Assembly: GCF_002234675.1 (NCBI RefSeq)
Contig: NC_019863.2
Span: 2,061,609 to 2,125,608, forward strand
Length of the DNA stretch: 64,000 bases
Direction of reading: 5' to 3'
DNA from: Oryzias latipes
Lineage: Eukaryota > Chordata > Actinopteri > Beloniformes > Adrianichthyidae
Both the position numbers and the translations under genes were made by a program. This document shows, in pieces, positions 52,901 through 64,000 of the stretch. A model generated the notes under the pieces. That model saw only the letters and a list, made by a program, of their open reading frames with translations. It was not told where the DNA came from and searched no databases. Numbering within the stretch: position 1 is the first letter of the stretch; each line of letters starts with the position of its first letter.

Positions 52901-53520
52901 AGTTCCTGCTTTGAAAACCCCAGTGAACATTCATGTAACCATACTGGACGTGAATGACAACCCCCCCGTGTTTGAGAAGGATGAGTTTGACATCATGGTG
53001 GAGGAAAACAGCCCCATAGGCCTGGTGGTCGGCCACATCTCAGCCACAGACCCAGATGAAGGCAGCAACGCACAGATCATGTACCAGATAGTGGAGGGAA
53101 ACATCCCGGAGGTGTTCATGCTAGACATCTTCTCTGGAGAACTGACTGCACTGATAGACCTGGACTATGAATCAAGGCCCGAGTACGTCATTGTGGTTCA
53201 GGCCACTTCTGCCCCGCTGGTCAGTCGAGCCACCGTGCACATCAAACTCGTGGACAAGAATGACAACCTGCCCATGCTTAAGAACTTCCAGATCATCTTC
53301 AACAATTACGTGACCGACAAGTCCAGCAGTTTTCCCACGGAAGTGATCGGACGCATCCCCGCCCACGACCCCGATGTGTCCGACCAGCTCCACTACAGCT
53401 TCGACGTGGGAAACGAGCTGAACCTGGTCCTCCTGAACCAAAGCACGGGGGAGATCCAGCTGAGCCAGGCCCTGAACAACAACCGGCCCCTGGAGGCCTC
53501 CATGAAGATCTCTGTGTCAG
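49971..53520 (+). CDS. celsr2: CELSR/Flamingo atypical cadherin, giant first exon (partial gene)
   Basis: CELSR proteins are seven-pass adhesion receptors that set planar cell polarity by homophilic contacts between neighbouring cells. This exon codes 1,183 residues plus one base and ends at the donor gtgaga (53521). I start at 49971, just before a hydrophobic signal peptide (LLWLCWDWSLVLWWCELLSL). A furin-like RRRR lies at residues 252-255, then nine cadherin repeats (262 to about 1175), with calcium linkers near 361, 470, 576, 681, 783, 887, 992 and 1094; the fifth is the degenerate DANTH of the family. YKESIRENLEIGYEVLTVRA and NITTR-like blocks are typical CELSR, and FDSRSN, STGWIVVAAELDRE and DEFDIMVEENSPIG look most like CELSR2; the family is certain, the paralogue is not. 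EGF, laminin G and 7TM exons lie beyond the window. Confidence 0.88.
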
Positions 53521-56074
53521 GTGAGATGCCCAGATAATTGCAGACTCCACCCAGTGAGTGAAGCCCAGTGCAGTAACGGGACACCAGGGTTAGTGAGGGA
53601 ACTCTATCTCTGACATGTCCTCTGTGTTCAACCCTCACATCAGAACAACAGGAAGGAGGGAAAAATGTCTGCAATGAAATGGCTACAAGGTTCAAACATT
53701 TTAGTAGAATAAAAAAACGTAAAAGCTCCTATGGATGCTTAGTCTTATGAAAGAATGTGAAAGGAGAAAGAACAAATATTCTCACTGTGTCATTTCGTTT
53801 TTATTAGGTTATTACCACAGAGGACTCCTCAGTTTAAATGTTTTTATTTGTTTTTTCCTTTCTTTTGGAGCTTTAAATTTTGTGTGTCAACAAAACGTTG
53901 GAGCTTTCTTTACTGCTTAAATGTTATCATCTGGAGATGATCCTGTAGGGAGAGACATGATTGGTTGTGTGTTTGTGTGCGTTTCTGTGTTTGTGTGTGT
54001 GATGCTGCAAAAGGCTCGCTGCTGTAAATCTGTCGTTCCCCTGACCTTGGCTGTTTCTAAGACAACTTTGGGAGTTACGGAGAGATTAGAAATCCAGAAG
54101 AAAGGTGGAATTGGACAGGGAGAAGCAGAATTAAATCTCCTGAATCTAGTAAAGAGCCGTTTTGAAGGCTCTGACAGTAAAGACTTAGTGCCTGACAGGT
54201 TTAACCGCTGGATAGACGACGAGGTGACACGGTCTCTGAGCCTTGTTAGCGTCGTCATCATGGGTTGGAGTTGAGCTTAGTTTTCCCCCGGAGAACAATA
54301 GTGAGTTATTGATCGAGAAGCAGGCACTGCTGAGGGCAACAGCTGTGACTCCACCGAGGACCAATTAGAGGCCGTGTCCCCCCAACTCATCCGGCACCTG
54401 CTGGGGTTTCTGAGTCAGGACCCCTGAGTCAGGAGGTGGGTGGAGGACAGCAGGGTGGGAGCAGGTCCAACACTGTAAGTCATGTGAACAAGCTAGAAAA
54501 ATCCGTTTTGGACGAGAAACCAAATGATCTGGAACCGGCTTTGTCAGTAGAAACGTTGGACTCGAAGAATGAAATTCTGCTCAAACAAATCAAAGTTTGG
54601 ACGACAAAAACCTGAAGGAGATCTGAATAAATGCTGGGCTTACAGAGGTTGTTTATGTGGACATTTTTGGGAAAGAGTACCAAAAAATGGGATTTCTTCC
54701 TACCATTAATTGTCTTGTAGATTCTATAAATGTAAAAACCCGTCTAGTCGTAAGACTTCACAAAGGTGTTTTTTTCTCTGAAATGCTGACCATGTGGAGT
54801 TGCGTCTGCGTGCTGACGACACAATTTCACAGAGGAACATTATCAAGCTGTTAGGCAGGAGCTGTTGGAGGCGGCGGGGGGGAGGAAAAAGAGCCTCCCC
54901 CATAGATCTTACTGACCCCAATTTTCAGAGGTTGGTCTCTCCAGAGACCTCCGGGGACGTCTCTTTATCCTCGTCTTTGAGCCGGCGGCACATGAGAACT
55001 CTGTTAGGACGGACAGTTTCTGATGGACCTCTTTGAGCCATGAAGTCTGGTTTATAAACACTTAACAGTTTCTACAGAATGTTGAGTCAATTCAGGAGTA
55101 ATATGTAAACAGAAAATCCCTGATTTATCATAAAAATGGTCAGAAATCCAACAATTTCCTTTTAACAGAAGCTTAAACTCAATTTTCGAGAATATATATC
55201 ATATAGAGCTGGGTTGAAAAGAAGACGTCACGTTAATCCATAAAATCTAGAGATCAACTCGACCTTCAATTTCATTGAAGGGAAAATGTTTAATGTTAGT
55301 TTTTAATGTAAATCCATCCATTTATCAAAGAAAGTCCTACATTTCTTCAGTCTCAGTGGTGACAACAGTTTTTTCAGCCCAAGTAAATTGGTTTTGATCC
55401 AGAAACATGAACAAATTGATCTGTAATCATATTAAATCAACTCTAGACTTAGTGTCACCAAACAACAGGAACATGTAAACAGAACATGCTTGAAACTGGA
55501 ATTCAGCTATTTACTCAAATGTCTGAATTTCTAAAATTGTATTCAAATTTATTTTTAAATTAAATGTACTTTTTTTTACCAATCATCTTGAGTTTATTGA
55601 ACCCAAACGACAATTTCAGTCAAAAACATGGGGGTGAAAATAATAACACTAGGACTTCATGTGTTGCAGTTTTAAATCATGACTACAAAGTAGAAGAGAA
55701 AAGAATGGAATAGAATAGAATGGAATAGAATAGAAGAGATCCAAAAAGGGGGAATTACATTGTTACCATAGCTCTATTAAAAACAGCAAATAGATAGTAA
55801 ACAACACTAAAAATACACATAGAGAATACAGATGGACAGTCATTTTTGTCCTGTGTCAATGGGGCGTTGTAGTCTTTGATGGAGGAAAGCAGAGTATGAA
55901 CAGTTGAAATAAAAATCATTTCAGAAGCTGCCAAAAGGAACTCAAAGACTGGATGAAAGCAGGATGAAACATTTCAAAAATAGGCTTGTTAAAACTTCAA
56001 CCAAAGCCCCGCGGCAGAACAAATAGATGGAGGGTAATTCCAACCAGTACTGTGGAGGTGGTCATAAATACATC
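53521..56074. other. celsr first intron, 5' part
   Basis: No second CELSR exon was found. A pentamer microsatellite (GAATA/GAATG)n lies at about 55703-55738, next to what may be a LINE tail on the minus strand. A tandem CTGAGTCAGGA pair occurs near 54410-54433. Confidence 0.4.
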
Positions 56075-56300
56075 AGCCCGTGTCCCCGCCCCCTCTGCCA
56101 TAGCATAAAAATAACTTCCTGGATTATCATTTTTTCAGGCGGCTCTGTCTGTCGGCGCCCGCTGGGAGCGGAAAGGGCGCCGTAATCATTCAAAGCTGCA
56201 CGGCCGCACTGTCACACGCTGCTTGCAGGGATTGGCTGCCTGTTGTGCGCCGTCAATTTGCTTGTGCATTAATGATGAAGAACAGCTATTAGTTAGCTTC
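56075..56300. promoter_or_regulatory. Possible conserved non-coding element in celsr intron
   Basis: A compact, non-repetitive block of mixed composition with several transcription-factor-like words: GTAATCATTCAAAG, TGCATTAATGATGAA (homeodomain-type), GATTGGCTGCC (CCAAT/NF1-like half site) and ATAAATACATC. It has no frame and no transposon ends, in contrast to its flanks. The call rests on appearance alone. Confidence 0.3.
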
Positions 56301-57309
56301 TGATAAACAAAAAGAGGGATCTTCCTGACTCCACCTCGTTAATATCTGTTGATTTTAGATTCAGAAGCAGGCTTTTAAAAAGTCTCATTCATTTCTGTGT
56401 TTGTGATGGAAGTCTGGCCACATTGCAGGGACAGAAGCAGGTATTCAGGTGCAGGATTGGATGTTCTGCATCTCTATCCCCGGCTCTGTCAGGCTGCTGT
56501 TGACATATGCAGGAGCTCATCTACTGTTCCCAGACAAGCGTGAGCCTGCATAAGTAGATGTTTGCATTCAGCAGAGGTCTTTTCTTTCATCATGAAGCCT
56601 TTTATCATTTCATTTTTGCAGGAAGTAACACCAACCCCTGTCCTTTGCCTCTGAGAATTCTGCTTGTGCTTTGGTGTTTGACCTGTTTGTTGTGTAGTTT
56701 TTTTAATGGTTTGCTCATTCCCGAGTGTCACACACAGATTTGAATTCTTTTGCTAAAGCCTGTTCGAAAACACCGAACCACGAAACCTCCAGGACGCTTT
56801 GTCCTTGTTCAATCAGACGTTTGAGCCCCAGTCATGCCCTCTGTCTGAGTAGCGGGTCTGGAATTATCAGAAAACCACGCCTCAGTGACTAATGGCCACT
56901 GCTGGATTCAGCTCACACCACACTGCAGGGCCAGCAGCTTCTCAGGTGGACAGCAGGTGTTTTTGTCTTCATTCAGGAAGTGGAAAGCGGCTGCAGATCC
57001 GCCCACTGCTCTGCTGTCGGTGTTCAGTTCATGCCAGCAACCCAAACGGACTCCAGTCAGCGATGTTGGTTGCTTTTGAAGAAACGTTTTTCGTGACGGT
57101 CGCATGTTGAAGCTCAGGTCGACAATATTAGGACTGGAGGGGTGAACGTCTCACACCTGTGTTTGGTTGACCTTCACACTGCACTCCTGAGAGAGGTTCA
57201 GAGTCACAAAGCTGCTCGAAGGGGAGTCTAGTTCCATAAGTAAGAAAGAGAAAAAGAAAACTTGATAAAGAGTCCGAGTATCTCTAACGCTCTCTCTGTC
57301 ATTTGATGG
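56301..57309. other. celsr intron, no recognised element
   Basis: Mixed-composition intron, nothing recognised. Confidence 0.3.
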
Positions 57310-57430
57310 TTGTGTTTGTGGCCCTGCACAGACGGGCGACCTCTTTAAGGTGTAGCCTGCCTTCACTCAACAGCTGGGATAGGCTCCAGCCACCCTGTGA
57401 CCCCAAAAGGGAAGTTCTGAAGATGGATGC
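57310..57430 (+). mobile_element. SINE 3'-end fragment
   Basis: GGGCGACCTCTTTAAGGTGTAG-type middle, GGGATAGGCTCCAGCCACCC, and end AAGTTCTGAAGATGGATG. This is a head-less copy of the family at 57608. Confidence 0.65.
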
Positions 57431-57607
57431 ATGTATTAATGCAATAATCCCACCACACTTTGATATGAAAGGTTAATATTATTATAATATTAATATGTTT
57501 TAGAACTGAAAATTGATCTGTGTTCAAATGGAAATCAAATGAACTTGTGAATTAGAAGTGGAATTTGAAGCAGTGTGGTTGGATATGTGCGTGTGTAGGT
57601 GCCAACG

Positions 57608-57990
57608 CGGGCTGCACGTTGGCGCAGCAGTCAGCGCTCTTGCCTCACAGCAAGAAGGCCCCCGGTTCAAGTCCCGGCTGGGGGAACTGAACCAGAACAT
57701 CAATGGGGGACCTTTCTGTGTGGAGTTTGCATGTTCTCCCCGTGCATGCGTGTGTTCTCTCCGGGGTCTCCGGCTTCCTCCCACTGTCCAAAAACATTCA
57801 TAGGTCAATTGGTTATTCTAAATTGTCCCTAGGTGTGAGTGTGAGTGTGCATGGGTGTGTGATTGCGGCATAAACAGACTGGCAACCTGTCCAGGGCGTC
57901 CCCTGCCTTCGCCCACAAGTGGCAGGGATAGGCTCCAGCAGCTCTGTGACCCCGAAAGGGACAAAACGGCAGAAGATGAATGGTTGAATA
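57608..57990 (+). mobile_element. tRNA-derived SINE, near full length
   Basis: The head GCTGCACGTTGGCGCAGCAG with A-box-like CAGTCAGCGCTCT and B-box GGTTCAAGTCCC, then GTTTGCATGTTCTCCCCGTGC, CCGGCTTCCTCCCA, CCTGTCCAGGGCGTCCCC, GGGATAGGCTCCAGCAGC, and end AGAAGATGAATGGTTGAA. It is the best copy of this family in the window. No clear target duplication. Confidence 0.8.
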
Positions 57991-58194
57991 CGTTGACTCA
58001 GTTATGGAGCAAACAGCTCAATGTAAGAATAATGTTGGAGCCTCTGGTCAGTCTCAGACCAGATTACTCTGTGAACCATTTCACAGCGGGGAAACATTTA
58101 CGACACGCTGCTGAGAAATCTGGATTTCTCTTTTTACCGTATTGCAGCAATGATTTGGTTGGGTTGTGTAACGGTTATAGGCTTGTGTAACGGT

Positions 58195-59310
58195 TAATGG
58201 GAGAGGAATTGTGCATTATCAGAAATGATCAGTAATTTGTGCGTTTATTTATGATAATGCACACTTTGACGGCCATTCTCCCCCTTTACCCTGGTCACCT
58301 GTAAACTAAATAAATATTCAACCAGCTTTAGGTACTTTATTCTTGTTATTTTTTCGGTTTGGATCTTTTTTGTCACAAGAAAATGCAGTATTTGTTGCTT
58401 GGTGCGCCCAACGGACTGTTGTTACATTACCATGAGAACGCACCCCTTAACCAGCTTAGCCGGCGCCGACTTCGACTGCAGCGGCAAAGGAAAGCCGAAT
58501 CTATTCTGATGGTCACGATGGGTTAAATAAAACATCAGTTCAGAGAGAAAGTTTTTGTCCAGACGATGAAGATAAAGTTTGTTTTAAAGAAGCCAGCGCA
58601 GTAATACAGAACATTTAAGATAGGTGACCGGAACTACTTTTTTAGGCGTGCATTATGTAAGGGTTAATGGCTGATAAAGTGGTTTTATTTTTTTATTTTT
58701 TTAGAACTTTTGAAAGATGACATACTGTACATGTTCACATGAATAGAAAAAAACAAAAAAAAATGAAGAAAATAATAAAATACAAGTAGAAATGTGGTCT
58801 ACAATACTAGCGAATGTCAGACATCATGTGGTCTTCAATGAAAATGGACAGTTTTCTGGCATTTTCAGCAATTTAAAATATAAACAGATGTATTTATGAA
58901 ATGTATTAAATAAGGGTTTGATTTTTAAAAATCTGCTCATGTGAATGAAACATTTTCCAGATAGTAATAGAGTATTAAACGCCAAATCGAATAATTTATC
59001 ACCAGAAACTACTCCAAGCAATACAATGTGTTTTTGTAATTGAATAGGAAAAGGAAAAATCCTCCCATAAACTGTTAACATATATCCATTCAAAAAACAG
59101 ATGATCAAGTGTTTCTATAGTGTTATCGCAGACAGAAGTGTGCATTATCAGAATCAGATAATGCACACTTCAGAGGCCATATAATGATCGCTTACAAAAG
59201 AAATAAATATTCAGCCAGTTTTTAGTACTTTATTCGGTTTGGATTGCTTTTTTCACAAAAAACGGATTTATTTGTTGCGTGGTGCGGCGGGTTGTCATTG
59301 TCTTTTTTAG
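58195..59310. repeat. Pair of diverged direct repeats (58195-58420 and 59135-59310)
   Basis: Both copies share, in order, TGTGCATTATCAGAA, GATAATGCACACTT, GGCCAT, AAATAAATATTCA(A/G)CCAG, TACTTTATTC, CGGTTTGGAT and TTTGTTGC(T/G)TGGTGCG. Each begins with an inverted pair TGTGCATTATC/GATAATGCACA. TTTTTTAGGCGTGCAT follows each copy further right. It looks like two copies of one non-autonomous element; the ends and class are unclear. Confidence 0.5.
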
Positions 59311-61458
59311 GCGTGCATCATCACTTTTTTAAGGAACATCCCAGCCAATCAGAATGGAGTATTCACCCGGTATAAGCAGGCAGAGGAGGTTAGGGTTAGC
59401 AGACGACTTCTCTCTTGTGTGATGATTTCCCTCAGAGATCCGCCTGGATTTCTGTGTTTGAGGCTGAAAAAAAGGTTCCGTTTTTTCTTCAGAGAGTTCA
59501 AAGCCTCGGCTTGAAGAACTGATCCAACTTGATTCCTGCTTTCATTTTTTCTGCATGGCGTTAGTCACGCTTGCAAAGTGGCGTGGAATTTGTTGCGGCG
59601 CTGCTCCGCCGCATCACCTATCACCTCCGTCCTGTTTCTCTTTCCCGCTCTTTGTCTGCCCGTCACTTTCTCCCATTTTTCCTCTAACTGCTTAGGTCTA
59701 TGGCTCTCACCCCCGACAACCTCCCATCATTTCCAGCCCCTCCATTCTCCCTCTTTATCCCCCCGCCGTCCCTCTGTGTCCCCCCCACCCTCCTTTGACT
59801 GTCGCCCCCCCTCCACCTCTGCAGTGAAAGGAAGAATGCCTAAGAGAAATGCTTTATTAGGCACACAGTTGTCATGGTGAACCCAGCAATGCCTGAGAAA
59901 TTTCTTGTGGGTGGGGACGGGGGGGTGGGGGGTAAGGCCTCCATTGTGTGGTGGGGATGGGGTGGGGGGCTGCAAACTGTTCTAAAGTGCAACTGTCCCT
60001 TTGCCCTTCTTTCCACTGAAGCATGTAGGCCTTCTGTGGACCCGCCGGGCTGCCGGTCCGCCGCTGCTTTGACTCTAGTCAGACTTTAACAGGACAGTCA
60101 GCAGACAAACGGGTCCAAGCGTAAACTCTGAGCTGAGGTTTACTTTACAGGCTCTCCGTTCTGAAAGCACAAGTGAGCTTAAAGATGGGGGCAATACATC
60201 AGTGTCGTCGTTAAACCCTTTGATTTTTGACTCCAGTGGACTCAAAGGGCATCCGGTTTCTCCAACGTCCTCCGGCGGGCCTCCATCTGCCCTGAGGAGG
60301 GGTTGAGGTGCGGACGATGACATCATGCTTGGGGTTAGGGTCGGGACGCTGCATATATCTTCACGTCGCCTCATTCTTGCCCCACAAAACAATGGACGAT
60401 GGCTTTGTCTTGACCCCCCCCCCCCCACACACACACACACACACACACAATCACCCCACCCACAGCGTCTGTGTCCTCTTGTTTCCCCCTGGGGCTGCGA
60501 TCTTTAAAGGACTTTCTCGATCCCGGCCCTCACGCCCCCGTTTAAAGTTGAGCCTGCTTTTGTTTCTGTGAATTAATGACAGAATTAGTGATGTTCAGAT
60601 CAAGGATTCAAACCCCCGACATGTAACCCAGCAGTGAGGGTCTGCGGCTGATGGTTCTGGTCCATTTCAGAGGTTAACGGATTCAGGTTGAGGTTGTTAA
60701 AGTCATCCATTATGGATTTGGAACTCTGCTGGGCTCTTACTGCTGTGTAAAATCTTGATCATTTTACCTTTAAGGGCCAGTTTACAAACATTTTTTTTTT
60801 AATTACGACTTTTAAGTCTTGAATTTACAAGAAAAAGTCATAGATGAACGAGGAAAAAACACCAAACTTGTCTGTTTAGCTTGAAGATAACAGATGTGGA
60901 GCCTTTTGTGAAGCTTTATTTCCGGAAAGGTTTCAAAAACAAAGAAATTCTGAACCTTTGCCGATTTAAAATCAGATTATAGTCAGTGTAGCCGTCTTTC
61001 CGGGGTTCAGTGTCACTAAAGCGGAGTTTCATTTGTAAAATAAGGAGCTCAGAGACACGTTTGGGTGTAGAGGACTGCTGCAGCCTTTATTCTCCTTTTC
61101 ATTCACATTCCCTGAAGTTCATTTGTCTCATTACGTCATGAACCTGTCATCCGAACATCAATGCGGAAGTAAACAGTGTTCCATATGCCTCCTCCTCCAT
61201 GAAACGTTCTGTTTCAGCATAAAACAATAAAGAGGAATGAAAACGTTGAACGTACCAAAAATTGCTCCTCCTGCGTTCACTTGCTGCTCTGTTTGCTCAC
61301 TACTTTGATCTCATAAATTTATGAAAAAAAACTCGTAAATTTGCGATTTTTAAATCTCGTAATTTTACTTATTCATTTTTTTTGTGTCGTGTCATCTATC
61401 AGATAGACGTGAAACAAAAACCTAATTTACTTCCATCAGTTGTTTGATTGGAGTCAGA
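59311..61458. other. celsr intron; C13 and (CA)n near 60414-60450
   Basis: A GC-richer stretch at 59600-60560 includes a CT-rich part, G runs, and C13 followed by a (CA)n run. No exon with good splice sites was recognised. Confidence 0.35.
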
Positions 61459-62430
61459 AGCTGCGTTTAGATGGACAAAAGTCATCGGAAAGAACGCCTG
61501 ATCGGAAGAAAAGTGCGCCGTGTAAACACGCCGTTCGGAACAGTCTGCCCTGATCAGACCTGTTTGGATCAAAATGTCTTTTTTGGAGATAGGAGGTAGG
61601 TGGTTATGCTGATTGTTGATCCTATCGTTGTGCATGGAAACGGTTCATTCCGATCGTGGGTCTTACGTCATGCATAGAAGGTGTTTCGCTCCAGAGAAGG
61701 CAGTGGCGCGCAAACAGGATCGCCCTCTGCGGTCCGCCCTCCACCCCCCCCCCCCTTCCCTCCTTGGAGAAGGAGGAAAGGGGGGGGGGGACTGGGGAGG
61801 AGCGCTTCGTGCCTCCTGATGTCTGGACCCTGCGCGTTCCGGGTGCGGCTGCCGGTGGATGCAGTGAACCGTGCAGAGCAGCTGGACTTATAGCTTTGTG
61901 TTTGAGTCTCCCGGTAGAACCGTGTCTCTGAGCAGAGCTCGGACCGCCAGTTTGGAGCAGCTGCAGATTTCAGCATTTCCCGCATGGATTTTATGTTCAT
62001 CAAAGGCTAAATGTAGTTAGTGTGTGTTAGCCCTCTCCTAACACTGGCTTCTTCCAGCTCCGTTCTTCCACACAAAAAAGCACTGACCACACGGATTAAA
62101 TATAAAATGATGAGCGAACAGGCGCTTCATAATATCATAACATTAATAAAAGCACGTTTAGAAGATCGTCTAGGATATTACAGAGCTGCCAGATATCTAT
62201 GTATGTGGCATCTAGGTTTGTTCGGGACTCATTTCGGGAGTTCGGGACTCATTTCCTCTTCCGGTATTTCAAACACTACTGCGAATGCCCAAATGATTTA
62301 TTCTGACTGAAAGTGTGACCATATGAACGTTTGTTATAATCGGATAAAGTTATTCTGATCCCATGTACACGGCTGAATTCTAATCCGATCTTTGATCCGA
62401 TCAAAACATTTTGCACATGTAACCGCGGCT
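61459..62430. mobile_element. MITE-like element with CpG-rich core
   Basis: The ends AGCTGCGTTTAGATGGACAA and (inverted) AGCCGCGGTTACATGTGCAA match well for about 20 bases, followed by GATCGGA words on both sides. The core at 61690-61960 is GC-rich with C12 and G10 runs. No clean target duplication and no transposase. Superfamily not decided. Confidence 0.5.
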
Positions 62431-63502
62431 ACTTTGACCAGAATGGTTTCAAAGCCTGAACAGCAGCAGCACAGATTCACCGTCCTTCCTGATCCCAGCA
62501 TCCCTCAGTCCCTCACCAACAACCACACAAACCTAACATTTGCCCTGACGGCCTACTTTTAGAGCTGTGACAGGAAACCAAGGTGGCATTGGTACCACCA
62601 CCTAATGGTTACCAGTCAAATAAACTGTTGCAGGAAACACTGAGGATTCAGAGGTAAAGTCTGATTGATTTTGATTTATAGGTTGATTCTTGTCTCAAAA
62701 GCTTTTTTCAGGATTTAAACTCCCCAGATTTTTCTTCTCCCTTGGTTTACAAGAGGAAACTTGGCCATGCAGCTTTACTGTGTATTACATTCGTTTCTTC
62801 AAGACTCCTTTCACTGACTCTTGTTGTTCTAGCCCTCGTGCTATCTTGTGGGGCCCACGTTGGGAGTGGGGTCATCTGGACCCCACAAGATAGCACGAGG
62901 GCTGGTGAAGAAAATCAGTGGCCAAGAGAAGTCCTTTTAGAACAAATCTCTCCTTGCATGGGTTAATACATTAGTCACACCTGCCCTTACAGGTGGAAGC
63001 GGCAAACCTGTACGAGACACACAGGTGTCCTGCACCAAATATCAACGCCGTAGATCACCAAGTTGACAAGTTGTAGCAAAAACCTATGGCACGCGTCAGG
63101 GTAAGTGAGGGTGAAGTAGATGAGACGCAGGTACATCATATGGATTTTTCCTTTTTTCAACCCCCCTAAACCCTGTGCACCGTGCAAGGAGCCCATTAGT
63201 GCTGGTCACGTGCACTAATGTGCAGCCTGACTGTTAGAAATTAGACAATCAGAGGGTAGTTTGTGCGGACATCCAACTTTAAATCACTTGTATGAACTTT
63301 TCAGTGAATTATAAGGTTAATTCCTCATTATAAACAACCCCAAAGAGGTATCTTGATCCATTCACACATTTCTGAGTATTCTTCTACAGACCTGCTCTCT
63401 GAGCACCAGCTCCTCCCAACAAACAACATCGAGCGGCTTCTCACATTGTCATGTCACAAAGTGAGGAAGAGTCTGCACTGGCAGGCTAAAACACACGCAC
63501 CA
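62431..63502. other. celsr intron, no gene recognised
   Basis: It holds only the 69-bp palindromic MITE described separately. Confidence 0.3.
62833..62901. mobile_element. 69-bp palindromic piggyBac-type MITE
   Basis: It starts CCCTCGTGCTATCTTGTGGG and ends with the exact complement, CCCACAAGATAGCACGAGGG, around a 29-base middle. Borders are CTAG and CTGG, decayed TTAA. It is a minimal form of the family at 26050. Confidence 0.75.
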
Positions 63503-63957
63503 GTTGTGTCTGAATTCCCACCCAAACTACTAAAAAACTATATGGTCCGGCACAATGTAGTGCCCTGAATTTTAAAAGCGATTCCCCACGCTCACTTCTT
63601 TAATATTTTTTTTAAACAGCGGATATGACGTCATCGATTTCATTAAGTTAAAATCGAATTGATATGAGCGTTTTGTGACGATTACTTACACTGTCTTCCG
63701 AAGATAAAAACGTTGATGATCTATTTAAAAAAATACATTTAAATATATTTTTGTGTCAAAAATTGTTCCAACGCAATGCATTGTGGTCTATATTCACCGA
63801 TCTAGTGAGCATCGATGCACACTGGTTTTCCGTAGAGACTTCTGGGAAATTTCTAGGGCACTGGATTTTGGAATTGTAGATTAGACAGCACTGGAAAATG
63901 GCGAACGCACTATAGAGTGCACTATGTAGGGGTTAGGGTGGGAATTCGGACACAGCC
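63503..63957. mobile_element. Short copy of the GTTGTGTC foldback family
   Basis: The ends AGTTGTGTCTGAATTCCCAC and (inverted) GGCTGTGTCCGAATTCCCAC are bordered by ACC on both sides (63500-63502, 63958-63960). The inside runs parallel to the left arm of the element at 44022, but where that one has 28 minisatellite units this one has only CGCACTATAGAGTGCACTAT-GTAG. Confidence 0.75.
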
Positions 63958-64000
63958 ACCCTTTTGATCGGCTAAACCTTTTCTTTTATGTGCACAATAT

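Overview
The window looks like teleost fish nuclear DNA, and the repeat families suggest a medaka-like percomorph (Oryzias is a guess, not a result). Genes are split by GT-AG introns, coding exons are short and far apart, AATAAA signals follow the stops, and much of the intronic DNA is MITEs, SINEs and LINE remnants. There are no operons, CRISPR arrays or prokaryotic signals.

Genes from left to right. (1) A partial TMEM88-like membrane protein gene lies on the minus strand (coding exon 1250-1567, probable 5' UTR exon from 1856 upward); the rest is left of the window. (2) nbl1 (DAN, a secreted BMP antagonist) is on the minus strand, with three coding exons between 11408 and 6052 giving 187 residues, a 5' UTR exon/CpG-rich promoter near 12391-12740 and a poly(A) signal at 5798. 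(3) micos10 (MIC10 core subunit of MICOS) is on the minus strand, four coding exons from 28872 to 16000 giving 75 residues; its 12.5-kb first intron holds most of the transposons. (4) capzb (actin capping protein beta) is on the plus strand from 30747 to 46416, with exon 1 coding only the start Met and two alternative last exons (muscle beta1, 45655-45748; general beta2, 46332-46416). (5) The giant first exon of a CELSR/Flamingo cadherin gene (closest to celsr2) is on the plus strand, 49971-53520, with signal peptide and nine cadherin repeats; the rest of the window is its first intron.

The order nbl1 - micos10 - capzb, with micos10 and capzb divergent, matches human 1p36.13, which independently supports the gene calls.

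The unusual content is in the repeats. Many elements still have exact target-site duplications: a 2,132-bp hAT-type foldback with two 987-bp arms in the micos10 intron (18428-20559); a dead Tc1 copy (24737-27246) hit by a hAT MITE, itself hit by a third MITE, and by a piggyBac-type MITE at TTAA; a foldback element in capzb intron 8 that carries a 21-bp minisatellite and sits inside an older copy of its own family; and hAT insertions in a LINE and probably in a SINE. No wholly new system with a function is evident; the best leads are the hairpin in the micos10 intron, the minisatellite-bearing foldback family, the capzb 3'-end exon pair, and a possible regulatory block in the celsr intron near 56.1 kb. 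All identity and similarity statements are by eye.
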